Assembly (NCBI GenBank): GCA_005116885.1
Contig: SWDP01000006.1
Coordinates: forward strand, 11,945-45,915
DNA length: 33,971 bases
Source of the DNA: Nitrospira sp.
Lineage (GTDB): Bacteria > Nitrospirota > Nitrospiria > Nitrospirales > Nitrospiraceae
Reading direction: 5' to 3'
Shown here: in pieces, positions 8,242 through 15,971 of the stretch
Numbering within the stretch: the first letter of the stretch is position 1
Layout: each line of letters opens with the position of its first letter
Notes under the pieces: model-generated
What the model was told of the DNA's origin: nothing
Databases searched by the model: none
What the model saw: only the letters and a program-made list of their open reading frames with translations
Position numbers and translations under genes: made by a program

Positions 8242-9111
8242 ATGAAACGAACTGCCCACGCACATGCCCCGCTTCTGGTTTCCCGTGCACTTCTGCCACG
8301 GTTGATGCGTCTTTACGATTACCCTCATCCGGCTCACCCTGGCCGGGTCATTCGCGGGTATGATCGACCTCATGCGGTGCGGACTGCGCGCATGTGCGCA
8401 GCGGTGGCCATGGCATTGGGCCATGGAGCTGAGCGGGTCCACCAGTATCAGATTGCCTGTTTATTGCATGATTTGGGCCGTGCGGGGCTCGATCGCCGAC
8501 TCTTCGGGAAAATTTGGTCTTGGGCCAAGGAGCGCGGAATTCCGACCAGGCCGCGTGAATGGAGAGCCATACATCCAGAGACGGTTTATGGACGAGAAAC
8601 AGAATCCTTTCTCCGGCAATACCGCAATGAGTTAGAAGCTGACGGTATTGCGATGACTCCTTGGGCCAAAGAGCAGATCGAGATGCGGTTGGGTTATTCG
8701 AGACGGCTTGCCCGTCGGCTGCGCATGGTTCGACCAGCTATCGGAAAGATGGGGGTGACGTGGGCCCCTTGGATGCAGCACGTCATGCTTTATTATTACT
8801 ATCCAGAGAAGCTGGCGTCGGCCACACCCTGGGTCAAGCAGTTGGCAGAAATTCTTGTCGCCTGTGAACAGTTTGAAGCCTACAGCAATCAGCGTCGTGG
8901 GCGGGACTACTATGTACGGAAGAAAGAAACGTTGATCGATGCCTTTGCCTACTTGGAAGAGCTACAGCAGGAAGGGGTGTTGAGTGACGTGGTCATGGGG
9001 ACGTTGCGTCGGTTGACGGCGCAAGGCGAATTCGATGCGATTCTTGAGGAGGCTCGCGGTTGTGCCTTCTCACAGGAAGAGCGACAAGCGCTCCGAGCAA
9101 TGGAGTCATAA
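8242..9111 (+). CDS. divergent HD-GYP-like metal-dependent phosphohydrolase
   Basis: The protein (289 residues from this start) has the HD signature L-L-H76-D77-L-G-R-A-G-L-D, an earlier histidine in D-R-P-H-A-V-R-T-A-R and a downstream E-W-R-A-I-H-P-E, an order seen in HD-GYP cyclic-di-GMP phosphodiesterases. The segment where HD-GYP proteins have H-H-E and G-x-G-Y-P instead reads H-V-M-L-Y-Y-Y-Y-P-E-K-L, so the GYP signature is lost. The following helix (L-A-E-I-L-V-A-C-E-Q-F-E-A-Y) keeps the family's shape. It could be an altered hydrolase or a binding protein. Start choice is uncertain: ATGs at 8242 and 8305 both lack a good ribosome binding site. It ends 2 bp before yjbQ and may be in one operon with it and the protease. 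Confidence 0.75.
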   Translation: MKRTAHAHAPLLVSRALLPRLMRLYDYPHPAHPGRVIRGYDRPHAVRTARMCAAVAMALGHGAERVHQYQIACLLHDLGRAGLDRRLFGKIWSWAKERGIPTRPREWRAIHPETVYGRETESFLRQYRNELEADGIAMTPWAKEQIEMRLGYSRRLARRLRMVRPAIGKMGVTWAPWMQHVMLYYYYPEKLASATPWVKQLAEILVACEQFEAYSNQRRGRDYYVRKKETLIDAFAYLEELQQEGVLSDVVMGTLRRLTAQGEFDAILEEARGCAFSQEERQALRAMES

Positions 9112-9113
9112 GT

Positions 9114-9536
9114 ATGGCGGTCAAAACGGTGTCGTTGCGTCTCTCCATGCAGGGGAATACACAGATCGAAAATCTCACGAAGTCTGTCACCGATGCTTTG
9201 GCTGGCACCAGGTTATTGGCGGGGATTGTCACGGTATTCGTGAAGCACACCACTGCGTCGGTGATGATCATCGAAGATGAACCGGGCATCAGGGCCGACA
9301 CCAAAGCCTTCTGGGATCGGGCCGTGCCTGCCGATCCGGCCTGGCAGCACAATACGAGAAATGCCGGCGAGGACAACGGCCACAGCCACTTGCGAGGTCA
9401 GTTGCAGGGACCATCGGTCACGATTCCTTTCCTGGACGGAGTGTTGCTGCTCGGGGCTTGGCAACAGGTCGTCCTTGTCGATTTCGATACTCGATCCAGG
9501 ACTAGGGAAATCATTATCCAAATCATGGGGGAATGA
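9114..9536 (+). CDS. yjbQ: YjbQ family protein (UPF0047)
   Basis: The 140-residue protein matches the small YjbQ/UPF0047 family over its full length. It has H-T-T-A-S-V-M-I-I-E-D-E, then G-H-S-H-L-R-G-Q-L-Q-G and the C-terminal L-L-L-G-A-W-Q-Q-V-V-L-V-D-F-D-T-R-x-R. Family members form trimers, and some show weak thiamine-phosphate synthase activity; their main role is unsettled. The ATG at 9114 follows a GGAG with 8-base spacing that lies within the end of the upstream gene. The stop overlaps the next gene's ATG, so the protease is probably translationally coupled. Confidence 0.93.
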   Translation: MAVKTVSLRLSMQGNTQIENLTKSVTDALAGTRLLAGIVTVFVKHTTASVMIIEDEPGIRADTKAFWDRAVPADPAWQHNTRNAGEDNGHSHLRGQLQGPSVTIPFLDGVLLLGAWQQVVLVDFDTRSRTREIIIQIMGE

Positions 9537-10654
9537 TTGCGATGAAGGCGCTGGTTGTTTCGATGGGACTGCTGCTTATTGGTCTTTGCCCCGCTCTGTT
9601 GACGGCAGAGTGGGGCAAGCCTCTGGGTGGGGCCTATGATGGTCCTGAAGGAAAGCCGCGCGTGGTGACGCCTGCGCCAGCCGAGTTGGGTTCAGATGAG
9701 CGGGCCACAATGGCTGTGTTCGAACGGGCGACGAAATCTGTGGTCTTCATTGCGAATACGGCGATTCAACGAGACCCCTGGTCGTTCAATCTCTTCGAGG
9801 CTCCGCAAGGGTCCGGGACAGGGTTCATCTGGAACAAGCAGGGGCACATCGTCACGAATTTTCATGTCGTCTACGGGGCAAACTCGATCACTGTCACGCT
9901 GGCCGATCGAACGGAGCATAAGGCCACACTCATCGGCGCCGATCCTGATCACGATGTGGCGGTGCTGCAGATTCGGGCGCCTGAAGACACGCTTTCGCCT
10001 CTCACGGTCGGGACGTCGAATGAATTGCGCGTCGGACAGAAAGTCTTGGCGATCGGGAATCCGTTCGGCCTCGACCATACGCTGACGACCGGTGTGGTGA
10101 GTGCCTTGGGGCGGACAATCAAATCTCTATCTGATCGGACGATTGAAGGGGTTATTCAAACCGATGCGGCCATCAATCCGGGAAATTCTGGAGGGCCGTT
10201 GCTCGATAGCGCCGGTCGATTGATCGGTGTGAATACACAGATTATTAGCCCGAGCGGGGCGTTTGCGGGAATCGGTTTTGCCGTGCCGGTCGATACCGTC
10301 AACCGGATTGTTCCGGAACTCATCAAGCACGGCAAGCTTATCCGGCCGGGGATCGGAGTCTCACTCGTTCCCGATGCGATGGCCAAGCGTTGGGGAGTCA
10401 AGGGGCTGATTATCGGCAAGGTGTCACGTGGCAGTGGGGCAGAGCAGGCCGGGCTGAAAGGCGCACGCGAGACTGTGACCGGCCGGGTAGAGTTGGGCGA
10501 TATCATCACCGCGATCAATGGTAAACCAGTCGGAACTTTGGATGAACTAATGGATGTGATGGAACGGCATAAAGTCAATGATCGGGTTACAGTCGAAATC
10601 CTACGAGGAACCCGCCACGAACGTGTCCCCGTCACTCTTCAAGCCATCAATTGA
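9533..10654 (+). CDS. HtrA/Deg-like trypsin-family serine protease with one PDZ domain
   Basis: The 373-residue protein has an N-terminal signal peptide (cleavage near L-L-T-A-E), so it acts in the envelope. The protease domain carries the catalytic triad H111 (T-N-F-H-V-V-Y), D141 (D-H-D-V-A-V-L) and S219 (N-P-G-N-S-G-G-P-L-L). A single PDZ domain follows at about 275-370, which makes it DegS-like in layout, although the hydrophobic N terminus looks cleavable. Its likely task is degradation of misfolded envelope proteins. The start overlaps the yjbQ stop (ATGA); an in-frame ATG at 9542 has better spacing from the GGGGGA. It directly precedes the proteasome locus, but the gap of 74 bp and a small hairpin (10667-10688) suggest separate transcription. 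Confidence 0.93.
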   Translation: MIAMKALVVSMGLLLIGLCPALLTAEWGKPLGGAYDGPEGKPRVVTPAPAELGSDERATMAVFERATKSVVFIANTAIQRDPWSFNLFEAPQGSGTGFIWNKQGHIVTNFHVVYGANSITVTLADRTEHKATLIGADPDHDVAVLQIRAPEDTLSPLTVGTSNELRVGQKVLAIGNPFGLDHTLTTGVVSALGRTIKSLSDRTIEGVIQTDAAINPGNSGGPLLDSAGRLIGVNTQIISPSGAFAGIGFAVPVDTVNRIVPELIKHGKLIRPGIGVSLVPDAMAKRWGVKGLIIGKVSRGSGAEQAGLKGARETVTGRVELGDIITAINGKPVGTLDELMDVMERHKVNDRVTVEILRGTRHERVPVTLQAIN

Positions 10655-10728
10655 ACAGTTGCGATAAGCGGCAATCCATGGGGCCGCTATGGTAGGATCA
10701 TCCATCTGTTCAGCATGGAGGACCACCG

Positions 10729-12486
10729 ATGAGTGATCGCCGACCCGCGCAGCCACAGGATCCAGCATCCAACGGGAAGACTGAGGATCCCCTGAATCAA
10801 TCCATGCGCATGGAATCCGATCCGCTCGAGCTCATAGAAGAATGTCTTGCCTCTTTCTCAGATAGTGATCCTCGACAGAAGATCCTCTACAAGCTGCGCC
10901 ATGTCGTGACCATTGGGCAAGCCGCGCAGAAGCAGCGAGAAGTTGAATTCAAGAAAGTTGCCGATGTTATCGCGAAGCTCACGGCGCCGGCTAATCGGGT
11001 CGGCACTCTACTGGAGGTGCCGGGTGAAGGCCTTGCCAGGATCCTGGTGGGGGGTGCCGAATACTATGCCTCGGTCGATCCACGGGTGCAGGCTGCCGAG
11101 TTAAAGATCGGCGCCCAGATTCTCGTGAATGAGGCGTATGCGGTGATTAAGGTCTTGGGCTACGACCGTAATGGGCCTGTGTTGAAAGTAGCGGAAACGT
11201 TGGCGGATGGGCGGCTTCGTTTCGAGCAGGAGATGGGGCGGCAGGTCTTGATCCTCCAGCGGTCGAGCGATCTTGTCGGCGTGGACCTGAAGGCAGGCGA
11301 TGAGGTGCGTATCGAGCCTAGCCTCCATGTGGCGATCGAAAAACTGGAAGACCGGAAAGCTAAGTCCCACTTGCTCGACGAGGTTCCCACGGTCACATGG
11401 GAGCAGATCGGTGGGCAAACGGAGGCGATCACAGCCATTCAGAAAGCTATCGAGTACCCCTTGCTCCATGCGGAGACGTTTCAGCGCTTCAAGTTTACTC
11501 AACCGAAGGGCTTCCTGCTCCATGGTCCTCCAGGTTGTGGAAAGACCTTAATTGGACAGGCGGCAGCCGCCAGCCTCTCGAAGCTGGTGGGGGAGTCGGG
11601 CCAGGCTGGCTCCGGTCCGAAGGGAGACAAGATTCCCGTGACTCGCGGGGCCTTCCTCCACATCAAAGGGCCAGAGATTCTGAATATGTGGCTGGGGGAG
11701 TCGGAGCGGATGGTCAGGGACCTGTTCGCCCAAGCCCGTGCTCGTCGGAAAGAGGGGGCATTGCCGTTTATTTTTATCGATGAGGCGGAATCGGTTCTCG
11801 GGACGAGACGGGCTTCTCGTTCTTTTAATATTTCCAGCACGCTGGTCCCGATGTTCTGTTCCGAGATGGACGGGATTGAATCGTTGCAAGATGTGGTGAT
11901 CATTCTAGCTTCGAATCGTCCTGATTTGATCGACCCGGCTGTGCTGCGACCAGGGCGTATCGATCGCAAGATTAAAGTGAGCCGTCCGAATCGTGATTCG
12001 GCGGCATCGATTTTGAGTGTGTATCTCACGGATGATCTACCTCTGGACCGGCAATGGATCGACCAGCATGGTGGAGACCGGAAGAAAGCCTGTGGCGACC
12101 TTGTCGAGCACGCGCTTTCCGCGATCTTCTCGCGTATCGATGAGAATCGACTGCTGTCGGTCAGGCTCAGAAACGGGCAGAATAAGGTGCTGTATCGGAG
12201 CGATCTGATCAGCGGTGCGATCCTGGCTTCAATCGTGCAAAGGGCGAAGGAACAGGCGATCGATCGCATGATTGCGTCCGGTGGGACTGACCAAGGCGGC
12301 ATGACCTTGGACGATCTGGTGAACGCGGTGCACGCAGAGTTCCGAGAGGGCGAGATGCTCCCGCCTGACGATGCAGCGGAAGAATGGCTCAAGCTGCTCG
12401 ATCACCATCCGGAGCAGGTCGTGGGAGTCTCGTCGTTTCGACGCGGGCGGCAGTCCGAAGAGCGACTGATCAATCAAATTATTTAA
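10729..12486 (+). CDS. mpa: proteasomal AAA+ ATPase (ARC/Mpa)
   Basis: The 585-residue ATPase forms hexamers that bind the modifier, unfold its conjugates and feed them to the 20S proteasome. An N-terminal tail is followed by a coiled coil (about 55-90), which in Mpa docks the Pup-like modifier, and OB-fold domains (about 92-205). The AAA domain has Walker A G266-P-P-G-C-G-K-T, the pore-loop region I-K-G-P-E-I-L-N-M-W, Walker B F-I-F-I-D-E-A-E-S (347-355) and the arginine-finger region R-P-G-R-I-D-R. The C terminus ends L-I-N-Q-I-I and lacks the penultimate tyrosine of the GQYL tail that docks Mycobacterium Mpa onto its proteasome. A GGAGG (10717-10721) precedes the ATG by 7 bases. It is the first gene of the proteasome locus. 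Confidence 0.97.
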   Translation: MSDRRPAQPQDPASNGKTEDPLNQSMRMESDPLELIEECLASFSDSDPRQKILYKLRHVVTIGQAAQKQREVEFKKVADVIAKLTAPANRVGTLLEVPGEGLARILVGGAEYYASVDPRVQAAELKIGAQILVNEAYAVIKVLGYDRNGPVLKVAETLADGRLRFEQEMGRQVLILQRSSDLVGVDLKAGDEVRIEPSLHVAIEKLEDRKAKSHLLDEVPTVTWEQIGGQTEAITAIQKAIEYPLLHAETFQRFKFTQPKGFLLHGPPGCGKTLIGQAAAASLSKLVGESGQAGSGPKGDKIPVTRGAFLHIKGPEILNMWLGESERMVRDLFAQARARRKEGALPFIFIDEAESVLGTRRASRSFNISSTLVPMFCSEMDGIESLQDVVIILASNRPDLIDPAVLRPGRIDRKIKVSRPNRDSAASILSVYLTDDLPLDRQWIDQHGGDRKKACGDLVEHALSAIFSRIDENRLLSVRLRNGQNKVLYRSDLISGAILASIVQRAKEQAIDRMIASGGTDQGGMTLDDLVNAVHAEFREGEMLPPDDAAEEWLKLLDHHPEQVVGVSSFRRGRQSEERLINQII

Positions 12487-12534
12487 AGGCGCTAAACGTG
12501 TAGATTTCCGGTCTCAGATGTGGGCGACTCCCCT

Positions 12535-12557
12535 CGTTTCACCTTTCACGTCTAACG
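12535..12557. repeat. TTTCACG-type intergenic repeat (copy 1)
   Basis: The mpa-dop spacer contains CGTTTCACCTTTCACGTC followed by TAACG, just before the dop start. Similar strings occur at 14338-14362, 17580-17598 and 19332-19358. The unit is about TTTCACG(T/C)(T/C)TCACG. Confidence 0.45.
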
Positions 12558-12561
12558 AATT

Positions 12562-14088
12562 ATGCGACTCTACGGCATCGAAACAGAGTATGGGATTACG
12601 AGGGAAGACCAGGACGCGGTCGATCCGGTCGTGGAGTCGATGGAACTGGTGCGAGCCCATCTGACGGCCTCCTTCGAGCGGCGCTGGGACTATGGTGGTG
12701 AAGACCCGCACGAAGATGCGCGGGGGTTCCGGGTTTCCGGCTTACAACAGGATAAAGAAGAGGACGAATTCTCCAAGGTCGATGCCCATCGGCCATTTTC
12801 ATTTCACGAGATGAAGAGCGATCTCGTGCTTCCAAACGGGGCACGCTTCTACAACGATCATACGCATCCTGAATACTCCACGCCTGAATGCCGAACGTTG
12901 CGAGATATCCTGGCACATGACCGTGCAGGGGAGCGCATTACCCAGCGAGCGGCGGCGAGGCGTAATCACGCGCTTGGCGGGCCGCATGTGCAACTCTACA
13001 AGAACAACACAGACTTTCACGGACACAGTTACGGCTGTCACGATAACTACCTCGTCTCTCGTTCGATTCCCTTCCCTTCGCTGACCGCGGGGTTACTGCC
13101 GTTCCTTGTCAGCCGGCAGATCATTGCTGGCGCCGGGAAAGTTGGGGTTGAAGGTCAAGAAAACGGGTTCGTGCCGGGCCAGTACCAGCTGTCTCAACGA
13201 GCTGATTTTATGGAGACGGACTTAAGCGTCGATACGATGCACAACCGGCCCATTCTGAATACGAGGGACGAGCCGCACGCGGTTCGGGAAAAATACCGTC
13301 GGCTCCATCTCATCGTCGGCGATGCCAATATGTGCGAGTACGCAACGGCGTTGAAGGTTGGGACGACGCAGTTGGTATTGGAGTTGATTGCGCGCAAGGC
13401 GGCACCGACTCTTGAATTAGAGCATCCCGTCACTGCGGTGAAGCAGCTGTCTCGCGATCAGAATCTGAAGGCGACGGTCCGTCAAAAGAACGGCAGCACC
13501 ATCACGGGCCTCGACATTCAAGAGCAGTACTACCTCGCGGCCGAGAAACATTTAGCCGGTGTTGATGCAGAGACCGATTGGATCCTTCGCGAATGGGCGG
13601 CCACGCTGCGGTTGCTCACCGGTGATCGAGTACAACTCGTCGGGCGGCTCGATTGGGTCACTAAACTCTGGCTGTTAGAAACTTTTATACAGGAAGAGCG
13701 GATTGGATGGGACGATCCCTGGCTGGCGAGTTTGGATTTGGAGTACCATAATGTGAATCCTGAACGCGGGCTCTTCCTGGGAATCGAGGCCGAGGGGAAG
13801 GCTTGGCGGATGACGTCGGAGCAGGATGTCGAATCGGCATTGGTGGTTGGCCCGGCCGATACGAGAGCAGGGATTCGCGGCCTCTGCATTAGGCGGTTTC
13901 CGGATCAGATCAAGTCGATGCAGTGGGAACGTATTCAGTTCAGCGGTGGGCTGCTTCCGCGGAAATTAGAGATGGGCGACCTCTTCGAGCCAGAGGCGGT
14001 GCAAGTCTGCGCGCAGATATTCGAAAGCGCGGCATCCCCAGTGGATGCGTTGAACGCATGGAACAGTGAAAAGGAGTCTCGATCATGA
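12562..14088 (+). CDS. dop: Dop, deamidase/depupylase homologue acting on the UBact modifier
   Basis: The 508-residue protein belongs to the Pup ligase/Dop carboxylate-amine ligase family. It starts M-R-L-Y-G-I-E-T-E-Y-G, with the glutamates that bind magnesium and ATP. R-W-D-Y-G-G-E-D-P-x-x-D-A-R-G-F is the Dop-type motif. F-Y-N-D99-H-T-H-P-E-Y-S carries the aspartate used as nucleophile in Dop. Y-K-N-N-T-D and N-T-R-D-E-P-H-A are further family blocks. Dop is preferred over PafA because of the R-W-D-Y block and the D-H-x-H-P-E-Y-S form. Since the modifier here already ends in glutamate, its main role would be cutting the modifier off targets. The stop overlaps the ubact start by 4 bp. Confidence 0.93.
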   Translation: MRLYGIETEYGITREDQDAVDPVVESMELVRAHLTASFERRWDYGGEDPHEDARGFRVSGLQQDKEEDEFSKVDAHRPFSFHEMKSDLVLPNGARFYNDHTHPEYSTPECRTLRDILAHDRAGERITQRAAARRNHALGGPHVQLYKNNTDFHGHSYGCHDNYLVSRSIPFPSLTAGLLPFLVSRQIIAGAGKVGVEGQENGFVPGQYQLSQRADFMETDLSVDTMHNRPILNTRDEPHAVREKYRRLHLIVGDANMCEYATALKVGTTQLVLELIARKAAPTLELEHPVTAVKQLSRDQNLKATVRQKNGSTITGLDIQEQYYLAAEKHLAGVDAETDWILREWAATLRLLTGDRVQLVGRLDWVTKLWLLETFIQEERIGWDDPWLASLDLEYHNVNPERGLFLGIEAEGKAWRMTSEQDVESALVVGPADTRAGIRGLCIRRFPDQIKSMQWERIQFSGGLLPRKLEMGDLFEPEAVQVCAQIFESAASPVDALNAWNSEKESRS

Positions 14089-14279
14089 ACTACATCTCAA
14101 TGCCGGAGCGGCGGGAAGGCCCAGGCAATCCGATGCCGAAGGCGCCGAGTCCGTCTGATGAGGGTGGCGGTCCGAAGCGACCGGAGACTGGGTCGCCCGA
14201 CAAGGACAATCTGCTCAAACGCATGCGCAAGGTCGATCCGAAACAGGCCGAGCGGTATCGGCAGAGGACTGGGGAGTAA
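14085..14279 (+). CDS. ubact: UBact, Pup-like protein modifier
   Basis: This 64-residue, lysine-, proline- and glycine-rich, apparently disordered protein sits between dop and prcB, where Actinobacteria have pup. It resembles the UBact family described from Nitrospirae and some other phyla: a proline/glycine-rich N-terminal half (E-R-R-E-G-P-G-N-P), a helix-prone C-terminal part (L-L-K-R-M-R-K-V-D-P) and a tail R-Y-R-Q-R-T-G-E. The C-terminal glutamate would be linked through its side chain to target lysines by PafA. The start at 14085 has AAGGAG 8 bases upstream and overlaps the dop stop as ATGA. The function is inferred from family and context. Confidence 0.93.
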   Translation: MNYISMPERREGPGNPMPKAPSPSDEGGGPKRPETGSPDKDNLLKRMRKVDPKQAERYRQRTGE

Positions 14280-14337
14280 AGACGTTAAGGGTAAGGGGTT
14301 AGGCGTGAGGGGGTAGCCATGATGTCCTATCGCCTGC

Positions 14338-14362
14338 CGCTTCACGTTTCACGCTTCACAAG
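14338..14362. repeat. TTTCACG-type intergenic repeat (copy 2)
   Basis: CGCTTCACGTTTCACGCTTC followed by ACAAG is the clearest copy of the repeat, in the 94-bp spacer between ubact and prcB. The spacer also contains GGTAAGGGGTTAGGCGTGAG (about 14290-14309), a roughly complementary purine-rich run, so the two may form an imperfect stem in the mRNA between these genes. Confidence 0.45.
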
Positions 14363-14373
14363 GGGTTTTGAAG

Positions 14374-15147
14374 ATGGGGATGCAAGGGGATTTTCTTCAG
14401 TTGTTAAAGGAACAGGGCTATACGCTTGGCGCCTCAACGGCGGTGGGGACTGGCCATGCACTCACGAATGCCACCACGATTTTGGCTTTCAAGTATCGCG
14501 ATGGCGTGCTGGTGGCCGGTGATCGTCGCGCGACCGCAGGCAATATGGTGATGTACGACCGGACAGACAAGGTGTTGGAGATTGATCGGCACAGTGTCAT
14601 GGCGATTGCCGGCGTCCCGGCGACCGCTTATGAAATGGTGCGTGTTTTGGAGCACTCCTTCAAATATTATCGGAGGACGCAGCTGCAAGAGCTGAGTTTC
14701 GACGGCAAACTTCGCGCGGTTTCCAAGCTCTTGAAGGAGAACGTGCCGGCGGCCTTGGCCGGGACGGGCGCGGTGGTCCCGGTGTTTGCCGGCTACGATA
14801 TGGAGCAGGGCTCGGCCAAGATCTATTTCTACGATATCCTCGGGGCGGAGTTTGAAGCTGTTGAGTATGCCGTATCCGGGTCCGGTTCCCCGACGATCCG
14901 AGGGATCTTGCACTATCAGAATACATGGGGCGAGCAGCCCCTGAGTGCGCTGCCTGAAGAACAGGCTATGGTGCAGGCTTTACGATTGCTTGCGAGCGCG
15001 GCGGAGTTCGATTCGGCGACTGGCGGTGTGAACCGAGAGGCAAGTTTGTATCCTGTGATCAAGTTGATTACCGGGGCTGGTGTGCAGACGGTTCCGGACG
15101 CGACGATGAAACCCCTCTATGAATCTCAGGTGGTGCGCTATGTATGA
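14374..15147 (+). CDS. prcB: 20S proteasome beta subunit (catalytic)
   Basis: The 257-residue subunit is the catalytic, N-terminal threonine hydrolase of the core particle. A 33-residue propeptide would be removed to expose T34 (A-T-T-I-L-A-F). Counting from it, D17 (V-A-G-D-R-R) and K33 (D-R-T-D-K) match the Thr1-Asp17-Lys33 catalytic set. S-A-T-G-G and G-S-G-S-P are further proteasome blocks. The ATG at 14374 has AAGGGG upstream with 8-base spacing; an ATG at 14380 and a TTG at 14368 are alternatives. The end overlaps prcA by 8 bp. Confidence 0.97.
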   Translation: MGMQGDFLQLLKEQGYTLGASTAVGTGHALTNATTILAFKYRDGVLVAGDRRATAGNMVMYDRTDKVLEIDRHSVMAIAGVPATAYEMVRVLEHSFKYYRRTQLQELSFDGKLRAVSKLLKENVPAALAGTGAVVPVFAGYDMEQGSAKIYFYDILGAEFEAVEYAVSGSGSPTIRGILHYQNTWGEQPLSALPEEQAMVQALRLLASAAEFDSATGGVNREASLYPVIKLITGAGVQTVPDATMKPLYESQVVRYV

Positions 15148-15970
15148 AGAGCCGTATCGCTGGGTCGAAGCTGTCGGCAATCGGCGCCAATATCTCGACG
15201 AACAGTTCAAGCAGGGGAGTCCGGTTGTCGCTCTGTCCTATGATGGAGGGATTCTCCTGACGACAGTGAGCAAGGGTACTCCAAAGCTCTACGAGATCTA
15301 CGACCGGCTGGCATTGGGGGGAATGGGGCATCCTACGGATTTGGAAAAAATTCGCTTTAGTCTACTCGAAATGGCGCATGTCGAAGGTTTCAATCGTTCC
15401 CCGTCTGACGTCACGGGGTCGAGACTAGTAAAATACGGGATTGCCCCGGTGATCAAGCAGGCCTTTGAGGAAGTCTATAAGGCGCCGTTTATTGTCCGTA
15501 TCTTGGTGGCCGAGTTGGGACAGAAGCCGGAGAAGGATGCGTTGTTGACGATCAACTACGATGGGACGTTTGAGGAAACGACGGGTCGTGCGGTGTTGGC
15601 TGCTACCCCGGCTGTTCAGACGAAGATGATGTCGTATCTCAAAGAGCAGCAGCCGGCTCCGCTGTCATTGGAACAGGCGTTGGATCTTGCTTTGCGCGCC
15701 TGGGCGATTGGTTCGTTGGCGCATCAACAAGATGAGGCAGACCAACAGGCTGAGGCCAAGCCACAGACAAGTAACGCAGCCTCATCGGCCGCCGCCATCC
15801 CCAGTAGTGATACCTTGATCGCACATGTCCGAAGCATTGCCGGTGAACGGACAATCGAATGCGCAATTCTCGAGCGCCAGGCTCCCGGCAGCTCAAAGTA
15901 TCGGTCGCTCAAACAGATGGACCTGTCACGCCTCCTGCCGGCCGCGCTTCAGTCCGTCGTGGCGAACTAA
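15140..15970 (+). CDS. prcA: 20S proteasome alpha subunit
   Basis: The 276-residue alpha subunit forms the outer rings and gate of the core particle and docks the ATPase. It lacks a catalytic N-terminal threonine. Family features include G-S-P-V-V-A-L-S-Y-D-G-G, Y-E-I-Y-D-R-L and D-V-T-G-S-R-L. It is somewhat longer than the Mycobacterium subunit (about 248) because of a low-complexity Gln/Ala/Ser stretch at about 196-224, just before the last beta strands. The ATG at 15140 overlaps the prcB stop and has AGGTGG upstream. It ends 1 bp before the pafA start. Confidence 0.95.
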   Translation: MYEEPYRWVEAVGNRRQYLDEQFKQGSPVVALSYDGGILLTTVSKGTPKLYEIYDRLALGGMGHPTDLEKIRFSLLEMAHVEGFNRSPSDVTGSRLVKYGIAPVIKQAFEEVYKAPFIVRILVAELGQKPEKDALLTINYDGTFEETTGRAVLAATPAVQTKMMSYLKEQQPAPLSLEQALDLALRAWAIGSLAHQQDEADQQAEAKPQTSNAASSAAAIPSSDTLIAHVRSIAGERTIECAILERQAPGSSKYRSLKQMDLSRLLPAALQSVVAN

Positions 15971-15971
15971 G

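Noticed and set aside
11499-12392. Open frame of 297 codons on the minus strand
   Set aside because: It is a shadow of the proteasomal ATPase gene, which carries full Walker motifs on the other strand.
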